From Saussurea involucrata (lineage: Eukaryota; Streptophyta; Magnoliopsida; Asterales; Asteraceae): a DNA stretch of 64,000 nt. Below the pieces are notes generated by a model that made no database searches, was not told the DNA's origin, and saw only the letters and a program-made list of their open reading frames with translations. The translations under genes and the position numbers were made by a program. The stretch lies in the NCBI GenBank assembly GCA_033807775.1, contig CM066322.1, positions 22,557,001 through 22,621,000 on the forward strand, read 5' to 3'. Below, piece after piece: positions 37,001 through 48,348 of the stretch; within the stretch, counting starts at the first letter, position 1, and each line of letters starts with the position of its first letter.

Positions 37001-38063
37001 GAATGCTTGGGGGTTGCTCCTTGGTTTTCTTGATCCTTTAAGAATCAAGTTTGGTAGAAGAATGTTTCCTTTTTCGAGAAGGAGTAGAGGGTGCAGCCTG
37101 GGTATCAGCGGTTGGGATTACCACTGAAGTAGCCGCAGAAGTAGAAGAAGGAGGATTGAGAAGAGGTAAGAGAGTAGAGAGACGTACCTCGTTTGGCAGA
37201 GACTTGAAGTCGAGCACCTTAGGGCCAACCTGAGAGAGTCTCAGATCACCCTCTTTTGGGTATTTGTCCCCAAGTCCTTGTAGAAAGACGGCGCTGATGA
37301 ATCTGGGATATGGAACCCATGTTGGTCTATCAGCAATATCGACTCTGAACGCAAGATCGTCATAGATGATCGAGGCCCGGTCAACATGGAGACCTTTCAG
37401 CAATGCATATCACATTGCTTGCTGAGGTTGAGTTGCTTGATCAGAGGAGCCGAACTTCGTTGTCATGCAACTTATTAAGTGAGCGAAGATGAAGTTCATC
37501 TCGCTGGGCATCTTTGATTTCTTGATCAGGGTCAGTTTCTTCTCGGGCAATTTATCTCTCCCTGTGTCCCATGTGTAACCCATTGCATCAAAGAAGGCAG
37601 TGATTGCTTCCCTATCAGCATGGTTTTTGTGGTTTGGCGGAGGGACAAAGCGTTTTTCTTTCGTAGCTGTGGGTAGGCTAAGTGCACGCCTGATAATGGC
37701 GGGGTTGATTTTGGTGGTGCCAAATTTGGTGTCACAGAGAATGACATCAAGTAGTTTCTTAGGGTCTTTGGGTGAAGGAACCTGAGCTCGTCTGGCAGTA
37801 TACAAGAACTGAGATAGAAGGAATTTATGGGCAGGGGGTACGGTAGTGAGGGATGTAGATAAGCAACATGTTTTGAGAAAGTTTACAGCATCATCCAGAT
37901 GCCTGACTTGCTTTTTCGAAGGAAAATCGAAAAGCGCATAGAGATTGTTGTTGTTGAAAGTGACTTTCTCAAGTGTGAACTTGATGTGAGAAGCCTTGAT
38001 GAGATTCAGTTTCTCAGCAGCAGAAGATTTCTCAGCAGTAGGAGCAGCGGTCGAAGATGTCAT
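34041..38063 (-). pseudogene. Copia-1 ORF3: intron-containing env-like/accessory gene, decayed
   Basis: Reads leftward from ATG at 38063. Exon A (38063-36555): an N-terminal domain of about 330 residues (FLLSQFLYTARRAQ, INPAIIRRALSLP, AFFDAMGYTWD, MNFIFAHLISC, VPYPRFISAVF) then a low-complexity Ser/Pro/Thr tail with a basic KRKH patch. An 84-bp GT-AG intron (36554-36471) joins A to B in phase. Exon B (36470-35446) has a heptad coiled coil (LETKVESLTTTL onward) and an acidic tail. A second GT-AG intron (35445-35293) is likely but out of phase by one base as I read it. Exon C (35292-34041) is Lys/Glu-rich, helical. Damage: TGA at 37412, a frameshift near 37040, TAA at 36867 and 34664. It occupies the place of the env-like ORF of Sireviruses. 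I see no clear membrane segments, so a Gag- or DNA-binding accessory role is as likely. No function is known to me. Confidence 0.7.
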
Positions 38064-38065
38064 TG

Positions 38066-38463
38066 CTGTTTATCATGTCAACCAAAGAACATAGATAAAG
38101 AATACAGTCTTAATGTGGAAAGATTTTCCAAAAAGATGTTTTAGGGTTTTGCACATTCCATTCAGACAAAAGATGTCTTAATGGAGAATTAGGGTTTTTC
38201 TAGTTTTTGACAAAGAGAGGCAAAAACCAGTGAAGTCTTATTTTCCAGTTTCCTCTTTCTTAAAAGATAAGGATTCTGGAAAAACATATGAGGTTTCAAG
38301 TTTAAAGATTTTGAGATGTAAACTTGAAGAACAACCATGAAGGTTGTGTTCATAAAACCATGAAAGAAATGATTTCATTTTTAAAAGTTCTTTTGTTTGA
38401 TCTTGTAGAAACAATGAGAAGATCAGAAACAAGTTAAAACAGGTAAATAAGTAGAATATTAAC
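38066..38463 (-). other. Putative leader intron of ORF3
   Basis: A donor-like CAAG|GTTAAT at 38464/38463 and an acceptor AAACAG at 38067-38066, two bases before the ATG, bound about 398 bp of T-rich sequence. An intron ending just ahead of the start codon is common in plant genes. The donor is weaker than average. Confidence 0.4.
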
Positions 38464-38544
38464 CTTGTTGTCGAAGAAGAAGATGAACAGTTTCTGGAAA
38501 CAAGAGTTCAAGATGCAACAGTAATTCTTTTCTTGTAGGAGAAG

Positions 38545-38690
38545 TTGTTCGCGTAAAGGAAAAATATAAACTTGAATGGGTTTATATAGTGGGAATAGAG
38601 AGAGAGAAAAACTAGAACGGGAAAGTTTTTCATCATGACACGGACACGTGTTTGCATTTGATTGGATGAGAAAACGAAACGTGCAAACGT
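38545..38690 (-). promoter_or_regulatory. Putative internal promoter for ORF3
   Basis: On the minus strand, in order toward ORF3: CCAATCA (about 38667), CACGTGTCC, a G-box/ABRE-like motif (about 38650), a TC-rich stretch 'tttttctctctctctatt', then CACTATATAAACCC (TATAAA at about 38588-38581). Transcription would start near 38550 and run into the leader. The order and spacing are those of an ordinary plant RNA polymerase II promoter, lying between pol and ORF3 within the element. Predicted from sequence only. Confidence 0.55.
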
Positions 38691-39042
38691 GTGTCAGAAA
38701 AAAGAACGTGCCAGGGTTTATCCGTTTGATTACGTCACAAACGTCCTTTCATATTTTAGGATGTCTCTGAGGTTTTTGAAAAACTCAGGGACATTTTGAA
38801 AACATGAAGCACTGAATAGAAATATAAGTGTTAGGTTTTGAAATTTCAAAGTATTGCTGATAAGGAAGAGATATTCAGCGATACAATTTGTTTTGAAATC
38901 TTGCATTCATTTGCGAACGTCAGTGAGTAAAAAAACATACCTTAATATCTGCGAATCAAGTTTGTTCAGAGAGAAGATGATAGAATGGGTTATATAAGTT
39001 GGTTTTATCCTGTCGCTGATCAAATGCGAACCGCTGAAGATT

Positions 39043-40470
39043 TTATTCTTCAAAGTTCAGCATTCCAAGCTCGCTGATGAGAAAGTTAAATCTTGTCTCA
39101 TCAAGAGGTTTGGTGAAAAGATCAGCTAACTGAAAGTCAGTTGGGATAAAGTGAAGTTCTATATCACCATTCATCACATGATCTCTGATAAAATGATACC
39201 TGATTTCGATATGTTTGGTCTTTGAGTGTAGCACTGGATTGTTGGCTATAGCGATGGCACTTGTGCTGTCGCAATAGATTGGAATTTTTGAGAGCTGAAG
39301 GTCGTAGTCCAGTAGTTGATTTCTCATCCACAAGACATGAGAACAACAGCTTCCAGCAGCTACGTACTCAGCTTCAGCGGTGGAGGTGGACACTGAGTTT
39401 TGCTTTTTACTTGTCCAACTCACCAGCTTTCCACCTAGGAGCTGACATCCTCCTGTGGTGCTTTTCCTATCCATCTTGCAACCTGCAAAATCACTATCTG
39501 AATAGGCGATTAGATCAAACCCTGAGTCTTTGGGATACCAAAGACCTAGGTTAGGAGTACCCTTAAGGTAACGAAAGATTCACTTTACATCGATCATATG
39601 AGATTCCTTAGGTTCAGCTTGATATCGTGCACACAAACAGGTTGCGTACATAATATCAGGTCGTCTAGCTGTAAGATACAGAAGAGAGCCGATCATCCCA
39701 CGGTACGTCGTGACATTAACAGGTATTCCAGAAGGATCCTTGTTTAGTGTCAACGGTGGTGCCATAGGGGTTTTCATAGCTGAACTCTGAGTTAAATCAA
39801 ATTTTTTCAGCATATCTTTAACATACTTTCCCTGATTAATGAAAGTTCCTTTTTCATTTTGTTTTATCTGAAGACTAAGGAAATATGTTAGCTCACCCAT
39901 CCTACTCATTTTGTATTCTGCTTTCATTCTATCAGTGAAACGAGTACAAAGGCCAGGGTTAGTAGAACCAAATATAATATCATCGACATATATTTGAACA
40001 AGAATAATATGACCTTTTACTTTTATGAAAAATAGAGTTTTGTCAATCTGACCACGCTCAAATTGTTCAATATGGAGATAAGTAGAGAGACTGTCATACC
40101 ATGCACGAGGAGCTTGCTTTAAGCCATAAAGTGCCTTATCCAGTTTATAAACATAACCTGGATGCTTAGGATCTGAGAATCCTGGAGGTTGTTCCACGTA
40201 GACTTCTTCATTCAGTTTTCCATTTAGGAACGCTGACTTAACATCCATCTGATAAACTTTGAAGTCTTTGTGTACAACGTATGCTAAGAAAAGACGAATG
40301 GCTTCTAGTCTTGCCACTGGAGCAAAAGTTTCGTCGTAATCTATACCTTCCTCTTGTCTGTATCCCTGAGCAACAAGACGAGCCTAGTTGCGGGTTACAG
40401 TTCCATGTTCATCCAACTTGTTTTGATAGACCCATTTAGTGCCTATCACTGATTTGTCGGATGGACGAGG
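39043..40470 (-). pseudogene. Copia-1 reverse transcriptase and RNase H
   Basis: Reads leftward from the LARD insertion: IGTKWVYQNKLDE, a TAG stop at 40386-40384, ARLVAQGYRQEEGIDYDETF, MDVKSAFLNG, YGLKQAPRAWYD, catalytic YVDDIIFGSTN near 39990, then a TGA at 39582 and the RNase H part (YSDSDFAG, STSTAEAEYVAA, IRYHFIRDHV, ADLFTKPLDE) ending at 39043. Both stops and the coding are in one frame with no indels. The TGA replaces the Arg of the usual VKRIFRYL, a CGA-to-TGA change. Together with the integrase part at 48344-50101 this is one gag-pol gene split by the LARD. Confidence 0.92.
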
Positions 40471-40475
40471 AACAA

Positions 40476-42432
40476 TGTAACACCCCGAAATTTCCATTGT
40501 AAATTAATATGATATAAATTGTATTTTTGGTACAATTTAGTTATGAGAAAATTAACTTGGAGGGTTGATTGGCAGTTATTTGGAAGTTTGGGGTATAAAT
40601 TGGAAAATGGGTTAATGACTCATGCTTTATGTGAGGTGTCACCTTAGGAGTAAATCAGTATTTGATAATACTGATTTTCTGTGTTTGGTTTTCTAAAAGA
40701 AAAAGAAAAGAAAATCAGAGAAATATCGAGAGAGAGAGATAGAACGAAGCAGAGAGAGTTAGATATTGAGAAGGAGAAATCGTTTGGTAATTTTGTGGTA
40801 AGAGTTTAATTTCTCTGTTAGTATCATTCATCTCCACGGATTTTAATTATAGTATTATGTCCAGATTTGATTAAGCTGTTGATTAAGCCTTTGATTTTGG
40901 AAGAACACTGTGTTCAAGAATACCAGGTGAGTTATTCATTCTTGTTAAAATTAAGCAATTAAAAGTGTTATAGATATGCTATACTTGTATATGATATCAA
41001 TGGTATGATTTGATTAAGAAATGGTAAGCTTAATGAGTCAAATGGAGAACTGAATCAAAGTGAAAGTGACGATGAACAGTAACTTTTCGTATTAATGGGT
41101 TGCGCAAAGTATAACTTTTCGCAACAGTTGGTTGCGAAAAGTGGGGTTTTCGTAATAGAAGGTTGCGAGAAGTGGGGTTTTCGCAACAGTGGGTTGCGAA
41201 TAGTGGCATTTTCGTAGCCTTGCCTTGCGAAAAGTGTAGTTTTCGCTACAGTAGCTTGCGAAAAGTTGTTGACTTTCAGTTGTAATTTGAGGCTGTTATT
41301 GGGCATGCAATCTGATATGTATATGCTATTTGTTATATGTTTATAACTCTGTTATTGATGTAAAAACCATGTTATGTTGAATTGTAATGACTTATTTATG
41401 AGTCCGGAGAAGTAGTTAATTGTTGAGGTGTTGGTCCCCGATGCCAAATGGCAAAGTGGGGATAATCGTTGAATTTAATATTCTGTACATAGAGATATAG
41501 AATATATGTTGAATTGTATAGCTTTAGTATACAATAAAATGAGTGATGATACACAGTTATTGTGTGGCGTTGGCTAGAAATCTACATCTGATCTAGTGGG
41601 CATATAGTACGGTATAATGAGAACCGTTTACTAGCTGGGGATCGTTAGGATGTATTTCTAGTTGTTGGAGTGAATCTTGAATCATCTGTGAGGGTCTCTG
41701 GTGGTTGTTGATCGCGATAAAGTAAAATCTCATTTGGGAGACCAGTGATTCAAGATAGGGAGGAAACGAAATGAGGAATGGCAGACTTGGAGTTGTAATT
41801 CCCATTTCAAGCGAAAGATGAGATATCTTTATTGTTGTTGAGGATTTGACATCCTAATTCAGAAAGAAGCAGGTTTGGAAACTGTAATTTCTGGGAGTTA
41901 GAGTTATTTATAAGTCCGGTGGGATTTATAGTAATTCTCGTTGATAATATGATGACTAGATGCATTAGTCATGAGTAAGGGAATAAGTGGATTCCAATGG
42001 TCGATAAGAGCTTGGTATGGTAAGATTGTTGATAACAGGTTTGGTATATCTGTTAATATTTTTTGTTGATTAATTTTAATTTGATTTGGATAATCTCACT
42101 AGGAGAAAGCCTAATGTTTCAAATTAAACTGTCTTACCAGGTACTGGCTCTGGGATATAGTTTGGGAAGTGAGATTTCAGTTGAAAGGAATCAGACTCGG
42201 CGATAACGAAGGATCAAGATATTCTTTTGAGGACTTTTGGGACGAGCCTTAGATAATCTAGTTGATCTTATTGTGATGTATAGTTAGATTGATCAGACTA
42301 TTTAAGTTAGACGACTTTGTGTATATATAGAAATTTACTTATGATTCTTTGGTTTATGAAAGTCTGACATTTTGATGATCATAACTCATGTATTTTGAGG
42401 TTTAAATTGGCCCTGAATTTTAGGGTGTTACA
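40476..42432 (+). mobile_element. LARD 5' LTR
   Basis: 1957 bp, TGTAACACCCCG...GGGTGTTACA. The primer site TGGTATCAGAGC follows at 42436-42447. I count about sixteen substitutions against the other LTR. Confidence 0.93.
41080..41270 (+). repeat. TTGCGAAAA/TTTTCGCAA motif array in the LARD LTR
   Basis: About ten alternating copies of TTGCGAAAAGTGG and TTTTCGCAACAGT in 190 bp, each the near complement of the next, so neighbouring units can pair into hairpins. The same array is in the other LTR at about 46993-47180 with a few substitutions. It causes a spurious 83-codon minus-strand frame. Confidence 0.85.
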
Positions 42433-45400
42433 GTATGGTATCAGAGCTCTAGTTTAAGCGAACTAAGTATGCTGATGAGATACTTAGACTTAAGCTGAGA
42501 TAAATTAAGTTATGATTGTGAGAGATGGGTAGAAGTACTAAGACGGGATAGTCTTAGAATTGACGGAGATATGAGAAGTTGGTACGGTGACAATGGTAAC
42601 GAGGATTCTCCTGTATGATATATTCACAATTCCAATTAGCTACTGTGATTATGAATATATTGTTACGCGAGCATACTTATTTCTAAATTGTTACAGTGAC
42701 TAACGATCGGTAAGTACATTTTGTATAGGGGTATGTGCATAACCATTTCTTATGGTTATCCCATTAGGTTATAGTAGAACGATGGTGATTATACCACTAA
42801 AATCCTTTGGAGGACAGATCGGTAAATGATTGGGGTTGGAAGGACAACCTGGAATTGGCGGGACTCATGAAAGTCCGCCAAGGCAACCTTTAATAGGTGA
42901 TTTGATATGTGCAGAGATAGAGTATGAGATGATTAATTAAGACGGAATTAGTATGACTTGGTTGAGTATGGGGGCCATGGAATGCATGTATAGCAATTAT
43001 TATAAGGCCGAGAGGGCGACCTCTGGTCGGAAGTAGAGTGTCAATGATAAGTTACGTAAGTAAAAAGATTGACCTTGTTTGAGTAAGTGGCCTTCATTGC
43101 GAGTAAGTTTTGTGCATGGTGTTTTAGTGTGTGTTACATGAGTTTTCTTGATTTCAAACCAAATGTATAAATAACAGTTCTATTCAAGGATGAATTAGTA
43201 GTGCAAGTATGTATTTAAAGAAAAAGGGCAATTTCAATTACGATGCCTAACGAAATTTTGGAGTTTAGCAACTTGCAAAATATTTCATACTTTACATAAA
43301 AAGTTGTATGATAGCAAATAGGTCAAGAAAGTGTTGATCAGTAAACTTTTTATAACCAACAAAAGTATTGATTTGATGATATCGTATAAATGAGTCTGAG
43401 AAACGACTAGTTTACTTTGTGTCAGTAAATTTTAAACTTTTGTCGTATAAAAAGATCTTCGTATTTCTGTTGTAACAACATCTTTTGGTTAAGAAAGATT
43501 GAGTTTTACGGAAATTTATATTCAAACGATTTTTTTTTGAAATCGTTGTGTAGTACATGGGAATTATGAAAATGATTGGGATCGTGTGTGCCCACGTTGT
43601 TCCGAATGTTGTTTATTTAAACGAGAAAAGTGTGGATTGAGTTATTTATTAAATTGTCATGCATGAAGGCTATGAACTCACTCGGTCGTAGGGTATTACA
43701 CTTTAATCTAAGAAAGAACTCCAAGAATGGAGAAGTGTTGGATAAACCTGGGGAAAAAGTTTGTAGTTTTGGTATTTGTGTTATGAACAGTATGAGAGTC
43801 AAAAGTGGACTTTAGTGTCGGTTGCATGAGAATCTGTACCCTTGTTCGCTAACTAGGAATATAGTTGACGAGGGACGGTTGTGTCCAGAGGAAGAATTAG
43901 GTTCAGTTAAGGACCTTCAGGTTAAGAAAGTGTCGACATGTCAAGTATTGACTTTGAAGACGAAAGTTGTGTAAGGTGTATGAGGCCTTTTGGTCTGTCA
44001 CTGGGTACGGTCTGGATGCATCTCGCGTATGCCTGTGCGGGTAGGAACGAAACCGTGAGCGGTACCGACATGCTGTTATGCAGAGGGTATGCGCAATGTG
44101 GAAATTATTGTGTATGACGATTGGGGGATTTTGGATGATTGTCGAATAAATTATTAATGAAAGAAGTTTTGATTAATTGTTATACAAATGAAAGACATGT
44201 AGTCAAAACGCGCTTTTAATATATTGTGAGTGTGCAATATTTTTTTGATGTATTACGTTTTAAAATATGAACATGTGAGTTGGGGGATTTTGGCAAATCT
44301 GACCATGTAAAATTTTTGAGTGTAAACCTTTGTTTTGGGGCCGATGGTCAATAAAGGAATTAAAAAGGTAAAGAGTTTGAGTAACAATGTATTTTGGTTT
44401 ACGAAATCGTATGAGTGGCACATGTTTAACCAAACGAATATTTTGGCCTTAAAGGCTTGATTTATATTCAAAGAAGTCTTTTGAATGTTTGTCGGTTTTA
44501 ATGACTCGAGATGGAGTATTGGATGTATTATATGCTTAACTGCATTGTATTTGAACCAGTGACGGTTTAAGTGTTGGTCTTAGGTGTGAAGACTGTTTGA
44601 TATTTTACTTGTTCTTAGTATCTTTGGAACTAATGAACCTGGGCGTATTATATATTTTGGGGAGTATGAAAAGAGTTGCATTTACGTGTACTTGCAAATG
44701 AATTGACTTCATTGGGAAAGTAGCAATAAAGGGTCGTAAGATTTTCACGCCTCGAAGCGTATGTTGCATAATGTGAGTTAGATGTATTTAAATTGCGTGA
44801 GTTGATATTGATAAATAATCTTTAGATCCTTTGAGTAGATGACTCGGTTTTGGACTCAGTTAAGTCTTAAGAACTTTGACCCGATTTGATAAGCTTGACG
44901 TAGGCTTGGGGTTGAACTTGCATGGGCAGTATTGTAAATTTAAATTTATATGACGTGAATGCATTGGTTATCCTTTTGGGATCATGTATGAATGTTAAGT
45001 TTAAATCAGAAGCTTAAAAGTTGAAGGATCACTTTGTGGGATTGTTAGAACAGTGAAGGACTGTTGCTTTTAGATAAGTGTTTACTTACGATGTGGAAGA
45101 TTTATAAAAGATGAAATATTAGAGATGAACAAAGGGGGTGTATAGATTGTGTTGATCTGTGAGGGATTGTACCCTGTCTATGCAACGTATTGGAACCACA
45201 AAGAGCTAGTAAGAACGAATAAGTTCAAGTTAAATAGAAAATCGTGAGTGGTAGTTCAACTAAAGTTGGGGAGGAGATATTTAGTGATATAGACTCGGGT
45301 ATTTGGGCGAGAAAACAGGATTATAAAATTAATGGTGTGCGAATGACTATGAGAGACATGGTCAGTGGTAAATGTTATGGGTGGAAAATGTACGAACGAG

Positions 45401-46388
45401 TAGTAGCATTAATTACCAAGATACATGTGCCATCTAGTATGAGACGTGATGTTAGAAAGAGGAAGTATCCAAATGGAAGTTTCAAGAATTCCGGTTGGAA
45501 GGTACTATTTGTTAATAAAGTTGATGAAGCATGTGGTTTGTAAGATGGCGTGGTAATATGGCTTATATCGGAATAGAATGTCGGGGCAATGGTGAGTGTT
45601 TATCCAAAGAAATTTTGATGGTATGAGGTGCCAATTAAGTTGTATTCTGAATCTCTGGAAGTTTAATAAAAATGATGAGTATGTCGGCCAATGTGGTGTA
45701 GCGGAGGTAAGGTCGTTAAGGAATATAAGTTGCTCTTCATGTGTGAAAGAAATGTACGAGAAATGTATAGTTGAAGATTTAAGAATGGTAATAACTTCGA
45801 ACGGTAATGTCGTTTCAAGATAATTTAGTTGAATGTTTTAAGTTAGAAATCTTGGTGAAACTGTTTAGTTATGTTTCGAAATGAGAAAATACTATCGGTA
45901 TGTGGAAAGTTGGGACAAAGAGACAACTAATACTTGAAATATAGTATTCCATACTAACGTGGGGAAGCAAGGATAGAAAGATTGGACTTAAGAAGGTAGT
46001 TATACTACAAGTTCAATGGAGTTATCACCTTTTGATATACAACCCCTTAGTGCTTGGTTGCAGCGTGTTTGTGCGGTGCGATAGTAATGTGAGAAGGTGA
46101 TAGCATTTTGTATCAAAGAAACGTGTAAGTCATGGATGCAATGATGGATTGTCATAGTTATTGAAGCATAATTGATGAGAAAAGTTGTTATGTGAAGGAG
46201 CGAGAATCGATCTTAGAGAAATATTTTGATAAATTACAATCTAAGAGATTGATTATAGGTATGATGGTATTATATCTTTGAATTGTTAATGTGGTTTTAG
46301 AGTCGGAGGAAGAAATGATGAAACGATACCCTCGATTGTTTGCCTTAGAGTGATTTCGGGGACGAAATCCTTTTAAGTTGGGGAGTAT
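42433..46388 (+). mobile_element. LARD internal region, essentially noncoding
   Basis: About 3.96 kb between the LTRs. The longest plus frames (45244-45543, 99 codons; 45596-45823, 75 codons) match nothing I know. The one recognisable relic is at the 3' end (about 46299-46353): a short frame reading EEEMMKRYPRLF, the end of a Gypsy chromodomain polyprotein, followed by 'cggggacgaaatcc' and the purine-rich 'aagttggggagtat'. The element thus derives from a chromovirus that lost almost all coding sequence but kept its termini and length. Confidence 0.8.
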
Positions 46389-48343
46389 TGTAACACCCCG
46401 AAATTTCCATTGTAAATTAATATGATATAAATTGTATTTTTGGTACAATTTAGTTATGAGAAAATTAACTTGGAGGGTTGATTGGCAATTATTTGGAAGT
46501 TTGGGGTATAAATTGGAAAATGGGTTAATGACTCATGCTTTATGTGAGGTGTCACCTTAGGAGTAAATCAGTATTTGATAATACTGATTTTCTGTGTTTG
46601 GTTTTCTAAAAGAAAAAGAAAAGAAAATCAGAGAAATATCGAGAGAGAGATAGAACGAAGCAGAGAGAGTTAGATATTGAGAAGGAGAAATCGTTTGGTA
46701 ATTTTGTGGTAAGAGTTTAATTTCTCTGTTAGTATCATTCATCTCCACAGATTTTAATTATAGTATTCTGTCCAGATTTGATTAAGCTGTTGATTAAGCC
46801 TTTGATTTTGGAAGAACACCGTGTTCAAGAATACCAGGTGAGTTATTCATTCTTGTTAAAATTAAGCAATTAAAAGTGTTATAGATATGCTATACTTGTA
46901 TATGATATCAATGGTATGATTTGATTAAGAAATGGTAAGCTTAATGAGTCAAATGGAGAACTGAATCAAAGTGAAAGTGACGATGAACAGTAACTTTTCG
47001 TATTAATGGGTTGCGCAAAGTATAACTTTTCGCAACAGTTGGTTGCGAAAAGTGGGGTTTTCGTAATAGAAGGTTGCGAGAAGTGGGGTTTTCGCAACAG
47101 TGGGTTGCGAATAGTGGACTTTTCGTAGCCTTGGCTTGCGAAAAGTGTAGTTTTCGCTACAGTAGCTTGCGAAAAGTTGTTGACTTTCAGTTGTAATTTG
47201 AGGCTGTTATTGGGCATGCAATCTGATATGTATATGCTATTTGTTATATGTTTATAACTCTGTTATTGATGTAAAAACCATGTTATGTTGAATTGTAATG
47301 ACTTATTTATGAGTCCGGAGAAGTAGTTAATTGTTGAGGTGCTGGTCCCCGATGCCAAATGGCAAAGTGGGGATAATCGTTGAATTTAATATTCTGTACA
47401 TAGAGATATAGAATATATGTTGAATTGTATAGCTTTAGTATACAATAGAATGAGTGATGATACACAGTTATTGTGTGGCGTTGGCTAGAAATCTACATCT
47501 GATCTAGTAGGCATATAGTACGGTATAATGAGAACCGTTTACTAGCTGGGGATCGTTAGGATGTATTTCTAGTTGTTGGAGTGAATCTTGAATCATATGT
47601 GAGGGTCTCTGGTGGTTGTTGATCGCGATAAAGTAAAATCTCATTTGGGAGACCAGTGATTCAAGATGGGGAGGAAACGAAATGAGGAATGGCAGACTTG
47701 GAGTTGTAATTCCCATTTCAAGCGAAAGATGAGATATCTTTATTGTTGTTGAGGATTTGACATCCTAATTCAGAAAGAAGCAGGTTTGGAAACTGTAATT
47801 TCTGGGAGTTAGAGTTATTTATAAGTCCGGTGGGATTTATAGTAATTCTCGTTGATAATATGATGACTAGATGAATTAGTCATGAGTAAGGGAATAAGTG
47901 GATTCCAATGGTCGATAAGAGCTTGGTATGGTAAGATTGTTGATAACAGGTTTGGTATATCTGTTAATATTTTTTGTTGATTAATTTTAATTTGATTTGG
48001 ATAATCTCACTAGGCGAAAGCCTAATGTTTCAAATTAAACTGTCTTACCAGGTACTGGCTCTGGGATATAGTTTGGGAAGTGAGATTTCAGTTGAAAGGA
48101 ATCAGACTCGGCGATAACGAAGGATCAAGATATTCTTTTGAGGACTTTTGGGACGAGCCTTAGATAATCTAGTTGATCTTATTGTGATGTATAATTAGAT
48201 TGATCAGACTATTTAAGTTAGACGACTTTGTGTATATATAGAAATTTACTTATGATCCTTTGGTTTATGAAAGTCTGACATTTTGATGATCATAACTCAT
48301 GTATTTTGAGGTTTAAATTGGCCCTGAATTTTAGGGTGTTACA
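46389..48343 (+). mobile_element. LARD 3' LTR
   Basis: 1955 bp, TGTAACACCCCG...GGGTGTTACA, immediately after the purine tract and followed by the AACAA target duplication. Nearly identical to the 5' LTR. Confidence 0.93.
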
Positions 48344-48348
48344 AACAA

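Larger units (their letters stand above)
40476..48343 (+). mobile_element. LARD: non-autonomous Gypsy-type retrotransposon nested in Copia-1 pol
   Basis: LTRs at both ends, target duplication AACAA at 40471-40475 and 48344-48348, primer site for tRNA-Met after the left LTR and a purine tract before the right. Total 7868 bp. It lies antisense to Copia-1 and interrupts it within the N-terminal part of reverse transcriptase (after ...NKVWKLV). The internal region has no usable gag or pol, so mobilisation must have used proteins of a related Gypsy element. Confidence 0.93.

Noticed and set aside
34312..38144. Plus-strand frames opposite ORF3
   Set aside because: Shadow frames of the longer minus-strand coding sequence, with no motifs of their own.
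41055..41306. 83-codon minus-strand frame in the LARD LTR, repeated at 46966
   Set aside because: An artefact of the TTGCGAAAA/TTTTCGCAA array.
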